Assembly (NCBI RefSeq): GCF_002127325.2
Contig: NC_035435.2
Location: forward strand, 112,589,235 to 112,653,234
From: Helianthus annuus
Taxonomy: Eukaryota > Streptophyta > Magnoliopsida > Asterales > Asteraceae
Direction of reading: 5' to 3'
DNA length: 64,000 bases
Shown: piece after piece, positions 56,149 through 64,000 of the stretch
Position numbering within the stretch: the stretch's first letter is position 1
How the letters are laid out: each line of letters opens with the position of its first letter
Translations under genes and position numbers: made by a program
The notes under the pieces: generated by a model
Database searches by the model: none
What the model was told of the DNA's origin: nothing
Seen by the model: only the letters and a program-made list of their open reading frames with translations

Positions 56149-56277
56149 CTCCCCATGTCCAAAATGCTGTAAATTGTTATTTAAGTCAATTTTTGGAACG
56201 TAGGTTCCGGTATGTTAACCGTGGACTACGGTGGATCTCCCAAGCATGGTTTTGATCGTGCCTTTAATGTTTTTGGG

Positions 56278-56285
56278 CTATAAAT
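56278..56285 (+). promoter_or_regulatory. Candidate LTR TATA box of element C
   Basis: CTATAAAT, downstream of the GC-rich units. Motif match only. Confidence 0.4.
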
Positions 56286-56961
56286 CTAAGTTTAGGTCCC
56301 ATGTGATTAATATACGTGTATGTAGTGATATGTAAGATCTTGAATGTGTAAGTAGGGATGTAGGAGCGAATGCGAAGGTGTATATAGGTATGTATGAAGG
56401 TACGTATAAGTGTACGTATGTACGTAGAAACATAGGAAGGCGTGTATGTACATAGACGTGTATGTATGCATATAGGAATATATGCAGCCATGATTTAGAT
56501 GTGTTAAGTAATAACGTTATTAACAGCGTGCCTTGAGAATGAAAAGCATTGCAGGTACATTATTGAAGCCTCATTTGGTAATGCATACGCGTATGGAATG
56601 TTTAAAGTTAGGAAGACAACGAAATGGGAAGCGTACGAGAATGAATCTAGTTTATATAATGCGTGCTAATGTTATGAATGTATGTGTGGATGCAGGTTGT
56701 ATGAGTCACGGAGGATTACTGAAAAGTGAAGATCGAAGACCGAGTCTTAAGTTATATTGTACGGGAGTGTTTGAATAAGTAATGTCATAAATATAATTTA
56801 TATTTCTATTTGTAAATAAGTTCAAGGGGAGTATTCAGTGTAACAGTGTCACTTTAAAAATTTACTTCAAGTAAGTCAAGACGTTTAAAAAGAAAGAAAT
56901 TTTAAAGCTCCTTTTTCCGCTGCGTTATCTTTAAGGTTAAACGTGTTAGGGCGTAACAAGT

Positions 56962-56974
56962 TGGTATCAGAGCC
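56962..56974 (+). other. Element C primer-binding site, tRNA-Met
   Basis: TGGTATCAGAGCC, three bases after the LTR. Confidence 0.92.
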
Positions 56975-57320
56975 CTGGTTTGAGAGAATCAAGTAACAGG
57001 AGGTAAATACTTGAACTCAAACCGGTGTGCTCTCTTGACCAAGAACCCGTACAATCTAAGACTCGATCGAGGCCTAAATGCAAAAGCGAATGTAAGTATG
57101 TATTAGATTATGTATTTGAAGGAAACTAATAGTATGTTATGTGCAAGGTAAGCTTAAGAGTTTGAAGAGGGTGATCCGTGAATGCAGGATAGGATGAACG
57201 CCAAGGCGGGCGAAGGTGCAACTAGGCAAATTAACCCCAGGTACACAATACTAATATGTATGAGTACCAATGTCAAAATAAAAAGGAAAGGGTCTCCTTG
57301 GGAGGGTAATTATTAAACGA

Positions 57321-58255
57321 AAGACCATGATGTGGTCTTGGGGAAGTGTTAGAAATATGCACGAAACTGAAACCCATCTTTCGGGCGTAAGGCGATGATT
57401 ACACGAAGGCACGAAACTAGTGTGTGGATTGCGCACCTGGCCAGTACGCAAGAAGCATATGACGTTCGTGAGACCGTGGCAATTATTGCAGGTATGCCCG
57501 GTAGAACTGGGTAGCAGGTGGGCGCTATGTTGTAGCGAATGCGAAATAGCAAATCCATTGCGGATTTGGTTATACTAACGAAGGTTATAAAAAGTTATGC
57601 GAGTCGACTGGTTCTAGCGAACAAGTCGAATAAGAATGAGCTACCATCCGTTTTGAACGGGTGATTTCGAATGCTCTAATGAATGTTAGAAGCTTAATCC
57701 GTTATACGGATTGAAAGAAGAAGTTATGATTAAAAGCGAAAAACCCAATTATTTGGGTAATGGAATGTGTATGCTTAACTCTCATTGAGAGTGTTTATGC
57801 CGAAACCCAATTATTTGGGTAATCAAATGTGTATGCTTAACTCTCATTGAGAGTGTTTATGCCGAAACCCAATTATTTGGGTAATCGAATGTGTATGCTT
57901 AACTCTCATTGAGAGTGTTTATGCCGAAACCCAACTATTTGGGTAATCGAATGTGTATGCTTAACTCTCATTGAGAGTGTTTATGCCGAACCCCATTTAC
58001 TTGGGCAGTTGAATGTGTAAGGAAGAAGAAAACTCATATATGGATAGAACTAAAATGAAGTAATTATGATTCGACAACTAAGATGACTAACCTTAAAGCC
58101 TAGTTGCTAAAGGCAAGTAAAACTTTAAGTTTTTGTTAAAACACATGTAAGGAAGAAAAGGTACGAATGATATGTTTGAAGCCGCTAGATGGATTCAAAC
58201 ATAGAAGGAATGAAGGGTATGGATGTTACATTTAAATCCGTGGGACGGATTTAAA
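57321..58255 (+). repeat. Hairpin array in element C internal region
   Basis: Perfect or near-perfect hairpins: AAGACCA/TGGTCTT (57321-57339); CAAATCC/GGATTTG (57550-57568); TCGACT..GTT/AAC..AGTCGA (57604-57629); CATCCGTT/AACGGGTG (57645-57663, one G-U); AATCCGT/ACGGATT (57696-57712); the 62-bp repeat block; TATGTTTGAA/TTCAAACATA (58171-58203); TTTAAATCCGT/ACGGATTTAAA with loop GGG (58231-58255). Confidence 0.85.
57741..58005 (+). repeat. 62-bp tandem repeat, about 4.3 copies
   Basis: Copies start at 57741, 57803, 57865, 57927 and 57989 (last partial). Each complete unit has two hairpins: ACCCAA/TTGGGT and ACTCTC/GAGAGT. Confidence 0.95.
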
Positions 58256-58267
58256 ACATGTACCTCG

Positions 58268-58271
<4 letters not shown>

Positions 58272-58321
<50 letters not shown>
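58272..58321. repeat. (TA)n microsatellite
   Basis: About 25 TA units in the element C internal region. Confidence 0.95.
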
Positions 58322-58325
<4 letters not shown>

Positions 58326-59486
58326 ACAAGAATGATATATTAAGAAATGGCCATGTATTGACCTGTTATGAATAGGTCTAGCACACTAATGTCTTAAGAA
58401 GGAATTGATAAAGTATTGATGTATAAACGAGGTCATGTGATAAACATCATGTTTAAATAAAATCGAATGAAGTGTGTAAACCCCTAATTTTATAATGAGA
58501 TTGGCAGAAATTATGATGCAATGAATCTACCGAGGACGGTGAAAGAATGCTCATGAATGGAAGTTCATGATACCAGATGGATAAGATCAACCCTGTTAAG
58601 ATACGGATTCGTGAAGGAGCGAGTCAACTCGGGTTGTTACACGTTGGTCGGTGCCAAATTAGCAAGGTTAGTAAATGGTTTAACTTGTGGATGCTAAATA
58701 GAAAGTTACATATTGACTGATGTTCTATGTGAACTAGTGGTACTGAACTTGAACGATCATAACTGTGGAAATTATGATAGAATATACGAGACGACGAGTA
58801 TCGTTAAGAAATGCTAACCTTGATGCTCGGCTTGTTGGCCATGTTCATTTGAACAAGATCTTGTAGAAAAGATACGCATGGCATAATTGACAATAGTAAC
58901 CACGGAAATAATGCTTAGTCCTCATGATAAGTACGGATAAAAGAAGTGTGATTTTAGTTGTAATAATAAATCTTTGAGTGATTATAGCATGTGTACGATA
59001 ATATATCGGCCCCTCCTATGAGCTTAAGGATGATCGGAAGTAACGATAGTAATGGAATGTTTGGGATGGCTCGTAGTGAACAAAATGAAAGATAGCATAT
59101 GATGTATGAGTAGAATGAAATAAATCGATTTATTTCGATTAGCAAATATGTGAATGTAATATGCGTAAATAGGAAGTTAGAAACAAGCCATAGACTTGGG
59201 TTTGCACGATTAATAATTGTATACAATTGGAACAAATTCGATGAGTGAAATGCTAGTGATAGTATGTACTAGAAACTAGCAATATAAAGTAAAAGACACT
59301 AATAAGAGCTCTGGACCAGACCCTGACCTCGTGTTATTATGAAGGTAAATTACTAATTTAAGAAGATAAGGACAATGTGTACCATCATGATTATTCATGA
59401 TTAAGACTTTTGCAAAGACCCGAATGACTTAGGTTGTAACGTGCCCATTGAATAAGTACAGTAGAAGGGTAAGAGTAAGAACGAGA
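58322..59486 (+). other. Element C internal non-coding region, distal part
   Basis: AT-rich with no coding sequence seen. Contains a weaker hairpin CTTGTT/AACAAG near 58828-58853. Confidence 0.5.
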
Positions 59487-59527
59487 AAGGTTTCGGGGAC
59501 GAAACCTTCTTTAAGGGGGGGTAGACT
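59487..59527 (+). other. Element C polypurine tract with adjacent hairpin
   Basis: Hairpin AAGGTTTCG-GGGA-CGAAACCTT (59487-59508), then 19 nt containing TTTAAGGGGGGGTAGACT directly before the 3' LTR. Confidence 0.85.
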
Positions 59528-62500
59528 TGTAACACCCCAAATTTCGTAAGATATACTAAAATGCTTTAATCGTAATATTTAGCGAAAAGAAATGATAAAT
59601 ATAGAATTCTACTATTAGTAAAGTTTTATAAACTATGGAAAGTATAAAACACATGTGCACATGAAGTTAACCAAGTTTGTATGTAAAATGAAATAAATTG
59701 CCATGTTATAAAAGATAAGGGGGTTAAAATGAAAAATGTATAAATAAAACACTTGACCAAAAGTTAGTCAGTGTTTGGTGATGGTGTGCGATCGAGAGAA
59801 AGGGCAGGGGAAGAACAAAAACCCTAATCAGCCTAAATTCTTCAAATTGAGGGAGGAATTTGGCTCAAAACTAATGCATGAACCAAGATTCTTGACCACC
59901 CAAGTGTTCTTCACACCAAGTAAGTCGAATTTTATGTTTTGATGATGTTTGACAAGATGGGTTATGATCAATTCGTAAATTGATATAAAATTAAGCAAGA
60001 TTGTGAATTAGAATCACCAAATAGAATTTGTGTTGTGTGTGATTTTGAGTAATTTCATGGTTTGAAGCAAAACCCACTTGTTCAAGTAGTATGATGTTAT
60101 GTGATGATCTTGTAGTTGTGAAATTTGTCTAAATATTATGAACTAGTTAGTGTGTGATGCATGAATATAGGTTAGATTGAAGGATGGAATGAAATTAAAG
60201 AAATTCTTAGTGGTGATGATGAAGGAAGATAAGAAATAGGAATGAAAGCATGATTTAGTTGTACATTGTGCATCAAACGGTGTACGCACACCAAGTGTTT
60301 GATGAAATGCCTAGTGTAGGATAGTGTGGGAAATTTCATGCCAACTAATGAATGAATATGTGTTGAGTATGGTAATGATATAATTAATGATTGTTGAATA
60401 TAAGAGACGCGTAGTAGAAGGAATTCATGAGAAGGTGTTGTTGATGATATCATTTGGGTGGAAATGTGCATTAGGAGCTTGTACCATATGCTTGAACGAG
60501 GAGGATGCACATCATGTATTGGATCAATTTCTTATTGGTAATGTAGGATTTGATGTACACTAAATACAAAACATGTGAACTTGCTAGTAATGATGTTATG
60601 ACTTCGTTTAAATAGGCTCACCTTGTATGTGATGGTCAAATGTGAGATAAGGAAAGCATTAACATGTGAAAGTATGTGTATGTAGTTAGGTGATCGTGTG
60701 GATGTAAGCATATTTCATCATGATTGTTATATATATATATATATAGTGATGCTTGTGTAGCCTAAAATAATAATACGGATATATGGGGTTATGTCATAAG
60801 TTATATGTTAAACCGTTGACTTCCGAAAGTCAACAACGCGTCTACGCATAGGAAGCATGATTTGATTTGTTGTCTTAAAGGTAGGATCATAGGAAGTCGC
60901 ATGGTACATGTTATGTTAATACGCGTTATTTGTGATGACATGATGAATTACATTAGTTTGAAAGGATATGAAATTGATTATATGTCTTATGCTTGTTAAT
61001 TTTGACTAAAGAAAGTCAAATGTGAAATATGCGGTTGATATGATCGTTAACATGTACAATGATGTATGCTAACGAAAATGTGATTTGGTGACATGAAAGT
61101 ATAGGAATCATGTCAAGACGGACTCAAGCATGAAAGGCTAACGGGTCAAGAGGAGACAAGGAATCGGATACGAACCCGGATGCACGAGGTAAGTAATTTC
61201 TATAATTACTTCTTAGTTGTTTATGTAAAGTCATGTGCAATCTAATTATTATGATAATTGAGGTCATAGAGGAATGAATGGGTATGATATCAATGAAGTA
61301 TTAAACGGATCTTAGCAACTATCCGAGTATGATATGTGTGATTAAGAATGATAGCTAAGTAGTAGGATTGGTTACTTAGGCAAGAAAGTCCTTTGTTATT
61401 AAGGATAGGGCTAAATTGACAAAAACGCCCTTGATGGGTATTTCGGCCAAATGACCTTAAAAGTCGTTTGGAAACAAACTATTTGATTCAAGTAGTGTCT
61501 TGGTCAAGTATAAAAGCGAAGTATAGAGTTTTATATGCCATAGACCATTTAATGCGCAAATACCCATAACGGGTCAAAATAAGCCTTTGAGCGAAAGTGA
61601 GTTAAGAGGATGCAAGGCAACCGAGAATTTAACCTTTCATGATAGTCGAAAATAAAATTATTAAGTCCATATGGCATTGTGGTCAAATAATCAGATTATG
61701 TTGGTAAAAGCACGAACGGGTCAAATAGTTAGATAAAGAATAATAAGGCGGAAGCGTGTAAGATAGGAATTTCCTTAAATCGGATATGGGATTCCAAGTC
61801 CATATGATAGAATGTGAAATTAGAAGCATGTAGGAAGAAACGGGAGGTTAATCGGATAAACGGATCAAAAGTTACGCAAGTTTTAGTGCGTACGATCGAC
61901 GAAAACAACACAGCAAGAAAATGGCAAATCTAGAGGCCGTCGCTGACGCCCATAGGGGCCGTCGCCGACGCCTCATGGAAAATGCAGTTTTGCCGACGCC
62001 TTATCTTGCTGTCTACGGAGAGTTTGGGCTACGCGTAAAACCAAGGGCCGTCGCCGACGCCCCCTAGGGCCGTCGCCGACGCCCTCCCCATGTCCAAAAT
62101 GCTGTAAATTGTTATTTAAGTCAATTTTTGGAACGTAGGTTCCGGTATGTTAACCGTGGACTACGGTGGATCTCCCAAGCATGGTTTTGATCGTGCCTTT
62201 AATGTTTTTGGGCTATAAATCTAAGTTTAGGTCCCATGTGATTAATATACGTGTATGTAGTGATATGTAAGATCTTGAATGTGTAAGTAGGGATGTAGGA
62301 GCGAATGCGAAGGTGTATATAGGTATGTATGAAGGTACGTATAAGTGTACGTATGTACGTAGAAACATAGGAAGGCGTGTATGTACATAGACGTGTATGT
62401 ATGCATATAGGAATATATGCAGCCATGATTTAGATGTGTTAAGTAATAACGTTATTAACAGCGTGCCTTGAGAATGAAAAGCATTGCAGGTACATTATTG

Positions 62501-62893
62501 AAGCCTCATTTGGTAATGCATACGCGTATGGAATGTTTAAAGTTAGGAAGACAATGAAATGAGAAGCGTACGAGAATGAATCTAGTTTATATAATGCGTG
62601 CTAATGTTATGAATGTATGTGTGGATGCAGGTTGTATGAGTCACGGAGGATTACTGAAAAGTGAAGATCGAAGACCGAGTCTTAAGTTATATTGTACGGG
62701 AGTGTTTGAATAAGTAATGTCATAAATATAATTTATATTTCTATTTGTAAATAAGTTCAAGGGGAGTGTTCAGTGTAACAGTGTCACTTTAAAAATTTAC
62801 TTCAAGTAAGTCAAGACGTTTAAAAAGAAAGAAATTTTAAAGCTCCTTTTTCCGCTGCGTTATCTTTAAGGTTAAACGTGTTAGGGCGTAACA
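59528..62893 (+). repeat. Element C 3' LTR
   Basis: Almost identical to the 5' LTR. Differences noted: one near 59987, two near 62556-62563, one near 62768, and one extra TA-repeat unit near 60735. Confidence 0.93.
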
Positions 62894-62898
62894 CCAAA

Positions 62899-64000
62899 AG
62901 TAAGTAACCCTCAACTTATAAGTGAATTTCGTCCGATCAATCTCATAGGTTGCATATCGAAGTTAATCTCAAAAATCCTTGCAATAAGGCTCAAAAAAGT
63001 GATGGGTTTTCTGGTAAGCAATACTCAAACGGCATATATCGAGGGTTGGAGCATCTTGGAGGGTCCGCTAATTATCAACGAATTAATTTCTTGGTGTAAA
63101 AAGTCAAAAAAGAACATGATGTTGTTCAAGGTTGATTTCGAAAAAGCATTTGACTCTATCAGCTGGGATTTTTTAGAATCAACTCTCTCGCAAATGGGTT
63201 TCCCTGCATTGTGGAGGAAATGGGTCTCGGGTATCTTATCAACATCTAGATCCTCCATTTTGATCAATGGCTCGCCGTCAAAGGAATTCTGCATTGAACG
63301 CGGTGTCCGTCAAGGAGATCCTTTATCTCCGCTATTGTTCATCCTTGCAATGGAAGCCCTGCACGTTGCAACCATTAGGGCATGTGATAACGGTTTATTC
63401 ACGGGTTGTAAACTACCAAATGGGGGCCCAAGCGTCTCTCATTTACTCTATGCAGATGATGTATTATTTGTCGGTGAATGGACGGATGCAAATATCTCTA
63501 ATCTTTCGAGGTTACTAAGATGCTTCCATCTATCATCTGGTTTAAAAGTAAATTTTTCCAAAAGTCAGTTGTTTGGAGTAGGAGTATCAGACGAGACCGT
63601 GGATCAAATGGCATCTATCCTACAATGTAAATCGGGTAAGCTTCCTTTCATTTATCTTGGACTTCCTGTTGGTGCAAACATGGGGTTGGTCAAGAACTGG
63701 AAGCCGATCATTGAAAGATTCGAGGAAAAGCTCACACTATGGAAGGCTCGAACTCTATCATTTGGCGGAAGGGTCACTCTCGTTCAAGCCGTATTAGGTA
63801 ATCTTCCAACCTATTATCTCTCATTATATTGTGCACCAATTCAAGTGGTGAAACAGTTGGAAAAAATACGTCGTAAATTCTTGTGGGGTGGATGCATGGA
63901 AAAAAACAAAGTCAGTTGGGTTCCTTGGTTTAAGGTAGTAGCTCCAAAAAACAAAGGCGGATTGGGCATTGGCAGTATCGAATCAACAAACAAAGCTTTG
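62899..64000 (+). CDS. LINE ORF2, reverse transcriptase continued (partial)
   Basis: Resumes the ORF2 frame after element C and the second TSD copy and stays open to the window end. RT motifs: FRPINLIGCISKLISKIL; motif A with FKVDFEKAFDSISW; motif B with RGVRQGDPLSPLLFILAMEAL; motif C LLYADDVLF; motif D region FIYLGLPVG. The C-terminal part, including any RNase H or zinc-binding domain, lies outside. All catalytic Asp residues of RT are present. It is separated from its start by 9.3 kb of element C, so it is not expressed as a full protein. Confidence 0.9.

Larger units (their letters stand above)
53595..56958 (+). repeat. Element C 5' LTR
   Basis: Contains a (TA)n tract near 54797-54811, an 8-bp hairpin GTTGACTT/AAGTCAAC near 54883-54902 and GC-rich repeats at 56001-56148. 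The latter lie about 130-280 bp upstream of a TATA-like CTATAAAT (56278-56285). Open frames inside are duplicated in the other LTR and look accidental. Confidence 0.93.
53595..62893 (+). mobile_element. Element C: young non-autonomous long-LTR retrotransposon
   Basis: LTRs 53595-56958 and 59528-62893 (about 3,365 bp; TGTAACACCCC..GGGCGTAACA) flank 2.57 kb with PBS and polypurine tract but no Gag or Pol. The exact TSD CCAAA is at 53590-53594 and 62894-62898. I find four substitutions plus a (TA) length difference between the LTRs, about 0.12%; at 1.3e-8 per site per year that is near 45,000 years, or younger. It is inserted in LINE ORF2 in the same orientation. Termini and the PPT context are Del/Tekay-like; it is a LARD-type element that needs a helper. 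Confidence 0.92.
49770..64000 (+). mobile_element. LINE (L1-type) retrotransposon interrupted by element C
   Basis: ORF1 with an RRM, then ORF2 with AP endonuclease and reverse transcriptase, overlapping by four bases. The 3' end, poly(A) tail and TSD are beyond the window. Both frames are open apart from the insertion of element C at 53595, so the LINE was probably functional until recently. The 5' boundary is approximate. Confidence 0.85.

Noticed and set aside
56264..56491. 75-codon minus-strand frame rich in Tyr, Ile and Thr
   Set aside because: Arises from GTATGTA-type microrepeats in the LTR; present in both LTRs.
57741..58005. Possible CRISPR-like array because of regular palindromic repeats
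   Set aside because: Units are contiguous tandem copies without unique spacers and lie in a plant retrotransposon; not CRISPR.

Overview
This window is plant nuclear DNA, almost certainly from a eudicot. One spliced host gene with canonical GT..AG introns and plant-type domain content sits in about 60 kb of nested transposable elements. The style of the elements suggests Asteraceae: long-LTR Del/Tekay-like elements beginning TGTAAC, GC-rich quasi-palindromes in LTRs, and a zinc-knuckle Gag. That family assignment is inference from remembered sequence style and was not tested by any search.

Layout, left to right. 1-2298: the 5' end of a minus-strand Ty3/Gypsy element (gag start, leader, tRNA-Asp-type PBS, 1.69 kb LTR). 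2850-3486: a small Helitron. 3554-5580: nested hAT-like and Mutator-like MITEs with clear target-site duplications (TSDs). 5780-13830: a young Ty1/Copia element with 867-bp LTRs, TSD TTTCA and one frameshift in gag-pol. It lies 269 bp upstream of the only host gene. 14100-17156: that gene, a ten-exon La-related protein 6 (LARP6 b/c type) with PAM2, La motif, RRM and LSA motif; two introns carry hAT-like MITEs. 18182-30740: a broken Tat-lineage Gypsy element, truncated in its second RNase H. A complete non-autonomous long-LTR element (B, 20341-28192, minus strand) is inserted in its gag. 31107-31935: an LTR fragment of another Gypsy element with three large hairpins. 31936-45783: a minus-strand Del/Tekay-like element with 4.2 kb LTRs (A); its only readable ORF is a zinc-knuckle Gag lacking the capsid core. 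45784-49640: intergenic DNA with a Tourist-like MITE, a solo Copia LTR and a Mutator-like MITE. About 49.7 kb to the window end: a LINE with intact ORF1, whose ORF2 is split in the reverse transcriptase by a very young non-autonomous long-LTR element (C, 53595-62893, TSD CCAAA).

The most interesting signal is shared by the three long-LTR, tRNA-Met-primed elements A, B and C. Each has a hairpin with 8-9 bp arms placed 17-19 nt before the 3' LTR, next to the polypurine tract. The stem sequence differs between elements but complementarity is kept. Each also has hairpin-rich non-coding sequence downstream of the PBS. In B, five hairpins share a 19-nt loop while their stems differ. In C, eight hairpin loci include a 62-bp tandem repeat. 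This looks like conserved RNA (or DNA) structure in elements that have lost their proteins, perhaps for packaging, dimerisation or plus-strand priming by a helper element.

The only host function seen is LARP6, a predicted mRNA-binding and poly(A)-binding-protein-interacting factor. Everything else belongs to mobile elements. Order of events from nesting and LTR divergence: the Tat and A insertions are older, the Copia and B insertions are younger, and C is the youngest (about four substitutions between 3.36-kb LTRs).
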